From JALHQU01 sp043745295 (GTDB taxonomy: Bacteria; Planctomycetota; Planctomycetia; Gemmatales; Gemmataceae): a stretch of 11,725 bases of DNA. Shown piece by piece: positions 1 to 5,730 of the stretch. The stretch is taken from assembly GCA_043745295.1 (NCBI GenBank), contig JAYTTN010000827.1, forward strand, positions 1 through 11,725. Reading direction: 5' to 3'. Within the stretch, counting starts at the first letter, position 1, and each line of letters opens with the position of its first letter. The translations under genes and the position numbers were made by a program. Below the pieces are notes generated by a model, which worked only from the letters and a program-made list of their open reading frames with translations, was not told where the DNA came from and did no database searches.

Positions 1-51
1 CGCCGCGAGCGGGCGAGCGGGTAAAGCTGTACCGCTCGCAAGCTCGCGGCG
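1..51. repeat. Palindromic hairpin repeat, possible terminator of the selenoprotein gene
   Basis: Two 20-nt arms (1-20 and 32-51) are inverted copies with 18 of 20 positions pairing. The outer 10 bp (CGCCGCGAGC with GCTCGCGGCG) and inner 8 bp (GCGAGCGG with CCGCTCGC) are perfect, separated by a 2x2 mismatch, with an 11-nt loop at 21-31. It lies 14 nt beyond the stop codon of the minus-strand selenoprotein gene, where a terminator could sit. No T-tract is visible on that side inside the window. It could equally be one copy of a dispersed palindromic repeat. The pairing is read directly; the role is inferred. Confidence 0.55.
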
Positions 52-65
52 ACGACACCACGGAT

Positions 66-410
66 TCACCCCAGGACCTTCGCGTACACCTCGGGGTTAA
101 AACCGACGACCATCGTCTTCCCGACCTTGATCGTCGGCGCGCGGAGGTTGCCGAACGGGCCGAGCAGATGCGCGAGAAGAGTGGCGTCGTCCGGCCGGTC
201 TTGCTTCAGGTCGAACTCGACGACGCTCTTGCCCTTCGCGGCGATGAGCTTGGTCATCCCGGTGAGGAGTGCCACCGCCGCCGCCGCGTCATATTTCGTG
301 GTCGCCGGCACCGTCTCCGTCACCGCCGTGTCGGTCCCAAGAAACTCCTGGGCTTTCGCGCACGTCGTTCAAGACTTGCGGTGGTAAAGCCAGTCGATGG
401 TCTTCGCCAT
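66..410 (-). CDS. ArsC/Spx-family thioredoxin-fold selenoprotein (in-frame UGA read as selenocysteine)
   Basis: The frame starts at ATG (408-410), preceded by GAGGAG at 420-425 with a 9-nt spacer. It reads MAKTIDWLYHRKS, meets TGA at 369-371, and continues in the same frame to a TGA stop at 66-68. With selenocysteine at codon 14 the product is 114 residues. The active-site segment becomes U14-T-T-C17-AKAQEFL, a UxxC version of the CxxC motif of Spx/YffB-type members of the ArsC family. The C-terminal half has the family's cis-proline region (R90-A-P92-T) and the closing VGKTMVVGFNPEVY segment. A conventional caller would start at the GTG at 321-323 and give 85 residues without the redox centre. 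The likely role is a thiol/selenol redox enzyme or reductase; the substrate is unknown, and arsenate reduction is not shown because the canonical ArsC Cys context is absent. It is divergent from rsmE. Machinery for selenocysteine insertion is not in this window. The alternative is a pseudogene with a nonsense mutation. The family-specific position of the UGA, the intact frame on both sides and the following hairpin argue against that. Confidence 0.85.
336..352 (-). promoter_or_regulatory. Candidate bacterial SECIS hairpin downstream of the Sec UGA
   Basis: On the minus-strand mRNA the segment CCCAGG-AGUUU-CUUGGG folds into a 6-bp stem (one G-U pair) with a 5-nt loop. The stem begins 16 nt after the UGA and the loop 22 nt after it. 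Bacterial SECIS elements lie inside the coding region just downstream of the UGA, with the apical loop roughly 16-37 nt away and a G among the first two loop bases. Both conditions hold here (loop bases A, G). A four-pair lower helix (361-364 with 327-330) is possible across an internal loop. The pairing is read directly; binding by SelB is inferred. Confidence 0.6.
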
Positions 411-437
411 AGTCTGCGGCTCCTCGGAGGTGAATGC

Positions 438-455
438 GAAGTACAACACTACTTC
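438..455. promoter_or_regulatory. Perfect dyad in the divergent selenoprotein/rsmE control region
   Basis: GAAGTA-CAACAC-TACTTC is a perfect 6-bp inverted repeat with a 6-bp spacer, in the 69-bp space between the divergent starts at 410 and 480. The segment is AT-richer than its surroundings. It could be an operator for a dimeric regulator or a chance dyad. No convincing -35/-10 pair could be placed for either gene, so which gene it serves is open. Confidence 0.3.
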
Positions 456-479
456 TAGCCGCGACCGCGAGACCCCGAC

Positions 480-1190
480 ATGGCCGACCGCTTCTTCGTC
501 GAAACCCCGCCGCCGGCGACCGGCGAAGTCGTCATCACCGGCGCGGACGCGCACCACATGACGGCCGTGCGGCGGTTCGCTGCCGGCGACCGGGTGACGC
601 TGTTCTGCGGCGACGGCCGCGAGTATTCGGCAGAGATTGTCGGCGTCGGCAAGAAGGCGGTGACGCTGGCCGTTATCAGCGTGGCAGCCGTGGACCGCGA
701 GCCGCCGTTCCCCGTGGTGGTGGCGTCCGCGCTGCCGAAGGGCGACCGCGCGGACTACCTCGTCGAGAAGCTGGTGGAGGTCGGCGCGCCGCGGTTCATC
801 CCGCTCGCAACCGCGCGAAGCGTGGTCGTGCCGAAGGACGCGAAGACCGAGAAAATCCGCCGCGCGGTGATCGAGGCGAGCAAGCAGTGCGGGCGGAACC
901 GGCTGATGACGGTTGACCCGCCGACGACGTGGGCGGGGTTGCTCGCGCTGACCGATTTACCACCGGCGCGGTTCGTCTTGCACACCGCCGAGGCGGTGCC
1001 GGCTTCGACGATTCCGCGTGAGGAGTTGACCGCCGGGGTGGTGTTCGCGGTCGGGCCGGAGGGTGGGTTCGCGCCGGAGGAAGTGGCCGCTGCGGTCGCC
1101 GTCGGCTGGCGGACAATCGGCTTCGGCCCGCGCGTGCTGCGGGTGGAGACGGCGGCGGTCGTGGCCGCCGCGTGGGCGACGAGTCAGTAA
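480..1190 (+). CDS. rsmE: 16S rRNA (uracil(1498)-N3)-methyltransferase RsmE
   Basis: This 236-residue protein matches the SPOUT-class RsmE family, which methylates N3 of U1498 in helix 44 of 16S rRNA on the 30S subunit using S-adenosylmethionine. The N-terminal PUA-like part (about 1-70) carries the HHMTAVRR segment (25-32). The knotted catalytic part follows, with EASKQCGRNR (132-141), the SAM-binding GPEGGF (192-197) and the hallmark FGPRVLRVETAA (215-226). Length is normal for the family. ATG at 480 is chosen because residues 1-10 align with the usual N-terminus; no clear Shine-Dalgarno precedes it. It is divergent from the selenoprotein gene and converges on the kinase gene, with the two stop codons overlapping over 7 bp (1184-1190). 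Housekeeping function; identification is secure. Confidence 0.95.
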   Translation: MADRFFVETPPPATGEVVITGADAHHMTAVRRFAAGDRVTLFCGDGREYSAEIVGVGKKAVTLAVISVAAVDREPPFPVVVASALPKGDRADYLVEKLVEVGAPRFIPLATARSVVVPKDAKTEKIRRAVIEASKQCGRNRLMTVDPPTTWAGLLALTDLPPARFVLHTAEAVPASTIPREELTAGVVFAVGPEGGFAPEEVAAAVAVGWRTIGFGPRVLRVETAAVVAAAWATSQ

Positions 1191-2080
1191 TCCTGCTTCT
1201 TCAACTTCAGCAGCGCTTCCTTGAACTCGCCGGGGCTGGCAAACCGGCCGGTCGGCTCCTTGTCGATGGCCTTCACCAGCACCCGGTTCAGGTCGTCGGC
1301 GATGTCCGGGCGAATGTCCTTCGGCTGTTTCGCGGGCACGTTCAGGTGCCGGCGGAGGGTCTCCTCGGACGACACCGACTTCTCCCACGGCAGGGCGTTG
1401 GTGAACAACTCGAACGCCGTCACCCCCAGGGCGAACATGTCCACCCGGTGGTCGGTGCGGCTCCGCTTGATGATCTCCGGAGCCAGGTAGTCCACCGTCC
1501 CGGTGCGGTTGCCCGGCTGGCAGAACGGCGGCGTGTACGGGATGGTCAGGCCGAAGTCGATCAGCTTCACCACCCCGTCGGTCGTCACCATGATGTTCCG
1601 CGGGCACAGGTCGCGGTGCAGGAACTTCTGCCCGTGCAGGTAATCCAGGGCGTCGCACAGCTGGCCGATGAAGGCGATGCGATTCCCGTCCAGCTGCTTG
1701 TGCCGGGTCTCGATCAGGTAGTTCAGCCCCAGCCCCTCGACCCACTCCATGACGAGGCACGGCGAGCCGTCCGTGGTCAGCCCGTGTTCGTAGGTGTTGA
1801 CGATGTTGTCGTGCCGCAGCAGGGTGCAGATCTCTCCCTCGGGCGGCTTGATCAGCCCTTGCAGCTTGAACTTCTCCTCGAACTTGAGAGTCTTCGCCTT
1901 GTCGAGGATCTTCAGGGCGACGGTGCGGCCGAGTTCGCGGTCGTAGGCCTGGAACACCTTGGACATGCTCCCCTGTCCCGTCCGCCCGCGGAGGTCGAAC
2001 CGCTTGGCGATGGCGATGACCTTCCGCTTCTTGCCGGTCTGCCCCTTGCCCCTGCCGAACAGCGCGGTGAACAGGCCCAC
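1184..2080 (-). CDS. Protein kinase (Ser/Thr kinase fold) with atypical HRDLCPRN catalytic loop
   Basis: A 298-residue kinase, almost entirely a catalytic domain. It has a glycine loop G35-Q-G37-S-M-S40-K-V (third Gly replaced by Ser), the ATP-anchoring K57 in VALK, probable alpha-C glutamate E83, catalytic loop H155-R-D157-L-C-P-R-N162, D175-F-G, and A200-P-E. Ser/Thr kinases normally have HRDLKxxN. Here the Lys is Cys, with Arg at 161, a spacing like the HRDLAARN loop of tyrosine kinases. There is no membrane segment, so it is probably cytoplasmic. The start is GTG at 2078-2080, preceded by GAGGA (2088-2092) at 7 nt spacing. The reading frame stays open further upstream, but that stretch crosses the palindromic repeat and accD in another frame and is not credible as kinase sequence. 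It is the last gene of the gap-pgk-accD-kinase array. Its target is unknown; whether it phosphorylates the upstream enzymes is speculation. Confidence 0.88.
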   Translation of the reverse strand: MGLFTALFGRGKGQTGKKRKVIAIAKRFDLRGRTGQGSMSKVFQAYDRELGRTVALKILDKAKTLKFEEKFKLQGLIKPPEGEICTLLRHDNIVNTYEHGLTTDGSPCLVMEWVEGLGLNYLIETRHKQLDGNRIAFIGQLCDALDYLHGQKFLHRDLCPRNIMVTTDGVVKLIDFGLTIPYTPPFCQPGNRTGTVDYLAPEIIKRSRTDHRVDMFALGVTAFELFTNALPWEKSVSSEETLRRHLNVPAKQPKDIRPDIADDLNRVLVKAIDKEPTGRFASPGEFKEALLKLKKQDY

Positions 2081-2100
2081 GGTGGAATCCTCTACAAATC

Positions 2101-2161
2101 GTAGCCCGACTCTCCAGAGTCGGGTCTGGTGGCTCGTCCCGACTCTGGAGAGTCGGGCTAC
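2101..2161. repeat. Nested REP-like palindrome between accD and the kinase gene
   Basis: Arms 2101-2124 and 2138-2161 are a perfect 24-bp inverted repeat around a 13-nt spacer. Each arm also contains its own palindrome: CCCGACTCT-CC-AGAGTCGGG in the left arm and the same with a GG centre in the right arm. The element can therefore fold as two small hairpins or one long one. The two-unit, opposite-orientation arrangement resembles REP/BIME elements mobilised by RAYT transposases. No transposase is nearby. It sits 8 nt after the accD stop and 20 nt before the kinase start codon. Without a T-tract it may attenuate or stabilise rather than terminate. Confidence 0.8.
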
Positions 2162-2169
2162 TTTTGCTC

Positions 2170-2991
2170 CTACTGCATCTCGCAGTAGTCGATGATCCGC
2201 GACACCTCGGTGCGGATGTCGCGGCGGTGGACGATGCGGTCCACGAACCCGTGCTTCATCAGGAACTCGCTCGTCTGGAACCCGTCCGGCAGCTCCAGCC
2301 GGATGGTGTTCTTGATCGTCCGCGCGCCGGCGAAGCCGACCATCGCCTTCGGCTCGGCCAGGGTGATGTCCCCCTGGAACGCCCAACTCGCCGCCACCCC
2401 GCCCATCGTCGGGTTGGTCAGCACGCACACGTACAGCCCGCCCGCCTGATGGTAGCGGGCCAGCGCCGCCGACACCTTGGCCATTTGCATGAGGGACAGG
2501 ATGCCTTCCTGCATCCGCGCGCCGCCGCCCGACCCGGACACGAAGATGAGCGGCCGCTTCTGCTCGGCCGCCCGCTCGGCCGCCCGGCTCAGCTTCTCGC
2601 CGACCACCGCCCCCATGCTGCCGGCCATGAACGCGAAGTCAGTGACGCCCAGCACTACTCCCCGCCCGCGGATGAACCCGGCCCCGCACACGGCGGCGTC
2701 GTTCAGCCCGGTCTTCTTCTGCTGCTCGACAATGCGTTTGGAGTACGGCTGGCTGTCCACGAAGCCGAGGGTGTCCACCGGCTTCAGGTCGGCGTCCCAC
2801 TCCTCGAAGCTGTTCTCGTCGAGCAGTTGGCGGATGCGGTCGCGGGCCGACAGGTAGAAGTGGTGGTCGCACTCCGGGCAGACGTTGAACCGCGTCTCCA
2901 CCTCCTTGCGGAACACGGTCGCCCCGCAGGCCGGGCACTTCAGCCACAGCCCTTCGGGGATGCCGCGTCGGACCCGCTCCGCGCTCGACAT
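2170..2991 (-). CDS. accD: Acetyl-CoA carboxylase carboxyltransferase subunit beta
   Basis: This 273-residue AccD is the beta half of the carboxyltransferase that moves CO2 from carboxybiotin to acetyl-CoA, giving malonyl-CoA for fatty acid synthesis in the cytoplasm. The N-terminal zinc ribbon has four cysteines, C19-x2-C22 and C38-x2-C41. The crotonase-fold domain shows the conserved SGSGGGARMQEG (152-163), the TNPTMGGVAASWA stretch (192-204) and FAGARTIKNTI (220-230). Length is near the family norm. An in-frame ATG 13 codons further upstream (3030) exists. The start at 2991 is preferred because AGGAG (3000-3004) precedes it at 8 nt and the N-terminus then matches AccD proteins. It lies 85 nt downstream of pgk on the same strand. 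accA, accB and accC are not in the window, which is common since acc genes are often dispersed. Confidence 0.95.
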   Translation of the reverse strand: MSSAERVRRGIPEGLWLKCPACGATVFRKEVETRFNVCPECDHHFYLSARDRIRQLLDENSFEEWDADLKPVDTLGFVDSQPYSKRIVEQQKKTGLNDAAVCGAGFIRGRGVVLGVTDFAFMAGSMGAVVGEKLSRAAERAAEQKRPLIFVSGSGGGARMQEGILSLMQMAKVSAALARYHQAGGLYVCVLTNPTMGGVAASWAFQGDITLAEPKAMVGFAGARTIKNTIRLELPDGFQTSEFLMKHGFVDRIVHRRDIRTEVSRIIDYCEMQ

Positions 2992-3076
2992 GGACGGTAC
3001 TCCTGTCACACTCCGCTCCGGACTTCGCAATGGGAAATGTTAGGGCGCGAGTGGGGAACGCCAACGCCGCGCCGGT

Positions 3077-4279
3077 TCACCGCTCGTCAATCTGTGCCAG
3101 CGACTGGAACTTTTTCCCTTCCACATACGCCAGGAACGCGCCGCCGCCGGTACTCACGTGCGTCATCTTGGTGTCGTACCCGAACTGCTCGACCGCCTCG
3201 GCCGTCTCGCCGCCGCCGACCACGGTGACGGCCCCGCTCTTGGCCATCGCCTCGGCCACGCCCTTCGTGCCCTTGCTGAACGCCGGCTTCTCGAACCAGC
3301 CGACCGGCCCGTTCCAGATGACCGTCGCAGCCGCTTTGATCTTCTCGGCGAACAGGGCCAGCGTCTTCGGGCCGATGTCCACCCCCTCGTACCCGGCGTC
3401 GATGTCGCGGTCGAAGAGCTGCGTCGTGGCTAGGTCGTCGGACTTCGCGGCCAGGCAGTCCACCGGCAGCGTGATCTTGGTGCCGACGTATTGCAGCAGC
3501 GGCTTCGCGGCGGCCAGCTCCTCGTCGGCAACGCGGGTGGAACCCACGTCCACGCCCAGCGCCTTGCGGAACGTGTACGCCATCTTGCCGCCGATGAGCA
3601 GGTGATCGACCTTCTTCAACAGGGCGTGGATGAACGCGATCTTGTCGGACACCTTGGCCCCGCCCATGACGGCCAGCACCGGCTCCTTCGGCGTCGTCAT
3701 CAGCCCGTCGATGATGACCAGTTCCTTCTCCACCAACAGGCCCACCGCGCGGGGCTTGCCGGCGGCTTTCAGCGCGGCGGGGACGGCCACCATGCTGGCG
3801 TCGCCGTCGTTGTGGCAGGTGCCGAATGCGTCGTTCACATACGCATCGCCCAGCGCGGCAATGGCGGCGGCGAACGCCGGGTCGTTCTTCTGCTCGCGCG
3901 GGTCGAAGCGGACGTTCTCCAGCATGACCACGTCGCCCGGCTTCATGGCCGCGACGGCCGCGGTCACGTCCGGCCCGACGACGGTGCTCCCGGCCTTCGT
4001 CACCGGCCGATCCAGCAGGTCCGCCAGCCGCTCGACCACCTTGTCCATCGTCAGCAACTTGTCCTTCGCCGGGTCGCCCGACGGCCGCCCCAGGTGGCTC
4101 ATGCAGATCACCGACGCGCCGGCCGTCAGCAGTGCCTTCAGTGTCGGGATCGCCCCGCGGATGCGGCGGTCGTTCTTGATCTCCCCGCTCAGCTTGTCCA
4201 GCGGCACGTTGAAATCGACGCGGATCAGCACCTTCTTGCCGGTCAGGTCGCCGAGGTCCGCGATTGTCTTCTTGGCCAT
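3077..4279 (-). CDS. pgk: Phosphoglycerate kinase
   Basis: A 400-residue cytoplasmic glycolytic enzyme that converts 1,3-bisphosphoglycerate and ADP to 3-phosphoglycerate and ATP. N-domain motifs are RVDFNVPLD (20-28), R39, SHLGRP (61-66) and ENVRF (121-125). C-domain motifs are GGAKVSDKI (206-214), WNGPVGWFE (322-330) and VSTGGGAF (375-382). Two normally invariant features differ: the substrate-loop Arg of AFGTAHRAH is Asn here (H156-N157), and GGGD of the nucleotide site is GGGE (E358). The family assignment is not in doubt, and the changes may be lineage-typical. ATG at 4279 is chosen because MAKKTIADL matches PGK N-termini; the open frame upstream is only the palindromic repeat read through. 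A weak GAGAA lies just ahead of the start. It follows gap in the classical gap-pgk order. Confidence 0.95.
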   Translation of the reverse strand: MAKKTIADLGDLTGKKVLIRVDFNVPLDKLSGEIKNDRRIRGAIPTLKALLTAGASVICMSHLGRPSGDPAKDKLLTMDKVVERLADLLDRPVTKAGSTVVGPDVTAAVAAMKPGDVVMLENVRFDPREQKNDPAFAAAIAALGDAYVNDAFGTCHNDGDASMVAVPAALKAAGKPRAVGLLVEKELVIIDGLMTTPKEPVLAVMGGAKVSDKIAFIHALLKKVDHLLIGGKMAYTFRKALGVDVGSTRVADEELAAAKPLLQYVGTKITLPVDCLAAKSDDLATTQLFDRDIDAGYEGVDIGPKTLALFAEKIKAAATVIWNGPVGWFEKPAFSKGTKGVAEAMAKSGAVTVVGGGETAEAVEQFGYDTKMTHVSTGGGAFLAYVEGKKFQSLAQIDER

Positions 4280-4299
4280 GTGTTTCTCAAGAGTGAAGA

Positions 4300-4404
4300 G
4301 GCCCGCAGAGGACGCGGAGAAGACGCGGATGAAAGCAGGATCGGAAGAATGAATTCTTTCTTGTCCTGCTTTCATCCGCGTCTTCTCCGCGTCCTCTGCG
4401 GGCC
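4300..4404. repeat. Long perfect inverted repeat (41-bp arms) between gap and pgk
   Basis: Positions 4300-4340 and 4364-4404 are exact reverse complements over 41 bp, around a 23-nt loop that itself holds AAGAAT-GA-ATTCTT. The arm contains an 11-nt tandem pattern, GACGCGGA at 4311-4318 and again at 4322-4329. The element fills nearly the whole 134-bp space. It begins 9 nt after the gap stop codon and ends 20 nt before the pgk start. As RNA it would form a very stable hairpin that could protect the 3' end of a gap transcript or partly terminate it. By structure it looks like a dispersed miniature element. Short open frames across it are repeat artefacts, not genes. Confidence 0.85.
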
Positions 4405-4413
4405 GTTCTGGAT

Positions 4414-5487
4414 TTAACCCTTCCCGATCATGTACTTGATCAGGTCCACGCAGCGGTTGCTGTACCCCCACTCGTTGTCGTACCAGCTCACCAGCTTGAA
4501 GAACGTGTCGTTCAGGGCGAGGCCGCTGCCGGCGTCGAAGATGCTGCTGTGCGTGTCGTGGATGAAGTCGCTGCTCACCACCTCGTCCTCGGTGTACGCC
4601 AGGTAGCCCTTCAGGTACGTCTCGCTGGCCCGCTTCATGGCCGCCTTGATCTCGGCGTAGCTGGTGGACTTGGTCGTCTTGACGGTCAGGTCCACGACGC
4701 TGACAGTCGGCACCGGCACGCGGAACGCCATGCCGGTCAGCTTGCTCTTCCCGGTGGCTTTGTCGATCACCTCCGGGCACACCAGCCCGACGGCGATGGC
4801 GGCCCCCGTTCCGCTGGGGATGATGTTCGTCGCCGCCGTCCGCCCGCCCTTCCAGTCCTTCTTGCTCGGCCCGTCCACCGTCTTCTGGGTGGCGGTGTAG
4901 GCGTGGACGGTCGTCATCAGCCCCTCCTCGATGCCGAACCCCTCCTTCAGCAGGACGTGGACCAGCGGGGCGAGGCAGTTGGTGGTGCAGCTCGCGTTGC
5001 TGATGACATCATGCTCGGCCGGCTTGTACTTGTCGTGGTTCACGCCCATGACGACGGTGAACACGTCCTTGCTCTTGCTGGGGGCGGAGATGATGACCTT
5101 CTTCGCGCCGTTGGCGATGTGCATGCGGGCCTTCTCGCTCTCCGTCCACAGGCCGGTGCTTTCGATGACGTACTCGACGCCCAGCTCGCCCCACGGGATG
5201 GTCGGGCCGTCCCGCCCGCCCAGCGCCAGGCACTTGATCTCGTGCCCGTTCACCACCAGCACGTCGTCCTCGGCCGCCGACGGGCCGGACTTCTTGCTGC
5301 TCACGGTGCCCTGGAACTTGCCCTGCGTGCTGTCGTACTTGAGCAGGTAGGCCAGGTTGTCGGCCGGCACCAGGTCGTTGACCGCAACGACTTCGAGTTC
5401 CCGGCCCAGCAGCTTCTGCTCGCACAGCGCCCGGAACACCAGCCGGCCGATCCGCCCGAACCCGTTGATGCCTACTTTGACGGCCAT
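4414..5487 (-). CDS. gap: Type I glyceraldehyde-3-phosphate dehydrogenase
   Basis: A 357-residue cytoplasmic enzyme that oxidises glyceraldehyde 3-phosphate to 1,3-bisphosphoglycerate with NAD+ and phosphate. The Rossmann motif GFGRIG is at 9-14, and D38 in AVNDL points to NAD rather than NADP. The nucleophile is C167 in SNASCTTNC, with the catalytic H195 in TTVHAYTAT. SWYDNEWGYS (334-343) closes the domain. It is some 25 residues longer than typical bacterial GAPDH, partly from a lysine/serine-rich insertion around 63-75. ATG at 5487 fits the family N-terminus, with GGGGAG about 12 nt upstream. It is the promoter-proximal gene of the minus-strand cluster and is divergent from the serpin gene. 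No consensus promoter could be placed confidently in the 243 bp upstream. Confidence 0.96.
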   Translation of the reverse strand: MAVKVGINGFGRIGRLVFRALCEQKLLGRELEVVAVNDLVPADNLAYLLKYDSTQGKFQGTVSSKKSGPSAAEDDVLVVNGHEIKCLALGGRDGPTIPWGELGVEYVIESTGLWTESEKARMHIANGAKKVIISAPSKSKDVFTVVMGVNHDKYKPAEHDVISNASCTTNCLAPLVHVLLKEGFGIEEGLMTTVHAYTATQKTVDGPSKKDWKGGRTAATNIIPSGTGAAIAVGLVCPEVIDKATGKSKLTGMAFRVPVPTVSVVDLTVKTTKSTSYAEIKAAMKRASETYLKGYLAYTEDEVVSSDFIHDTHSSIFDAGSGLALNDTFFKLVSWYDNEWGYSNRCVDLIKYMIGKG

Positions 5488-5730
5488 TGCGATCGCTCTC
5501 CCCGTGTGCGAAACCGCCGACCGTATGGCCGGCCACGTTTCGCGGTGACGAAATTCGAGGTTAACTTACGGTCGCGGGTCCGCGATTCCAGTGCCGAACG
5601 GCACCACCTCACCCCCGCGAGCCGCGCGCGCCGCCACGAGCATTACGGCAAGCCAGCGTCCGTGGCGGTGCCGTCGGCCGCCTCGTAGGATGACGACTCA
5701 GGCGCTTCCGCTCCGCGACCGGGCTGTCCC
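5488..5730. other. Divergent intergenic region between gap and the serpin gene
   Basis: This 243-bp space must hold promoters for both gap (leftward) and the serpin gene (rightward). A perfect dyad GTGCCG-AA-CGGCAC lies at 5591-5604 and could be an operator or chance in GC-rich DNA. Candidate -10 hexamers (for example TAGGAT at 5686-5691 for the serpin) lack a matching -35. No RNA gene or credible small ORF was seen. Confidence 0.3.

Noticed and set aside
66..68. The second TGA of the selenoprotein frame as another Sec codon, since the frame stays open beyond it and the hairpin at 1-51 follows.
   Set aside because: The product already ends at the family's usual C-terminus, the downstream residues look non-coding, and the hairpin is long, imperfect and repeat-like rather than SECIS-like.
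66..323. The 85-residue gene starting at GTG 323 as the true gene.
   Set aside because: No ribosome site precedes it and it lacks the thioredoxin-fold active site. The upstream frame with Sec explains everything better.
66..410. Calling the ArsC-family protein an arsenate reductase.
   Set aside because: The active-site context is the UxxC/CxxC type of Spx/YffB-like members, and no ars genes are nearby.
1172..2104. Long arginine/proline/leucine-rich plus-strand frames opposite the kinase, accD, pgk and gap.
   Set aside because: Their composition is typical of antisense shadows in GC-rich DNA, with no recognisable domain and with real genes on the other strand.
2081..2428. An extended kinase N-terminus fused through the repeat into accD sequence.
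   Set aside because: The segment is the antiphase reading of accD and the palindrome. The GTG at 2080 has a proper ribosome site.
4280..4413. Short open frames across the gap-pgk inverted repeat, including N-terminal extensions of pgk.
   Set aside because: They are read-through of the palindrome arms. The PGK family N-terminus starts cleanly at 4279.
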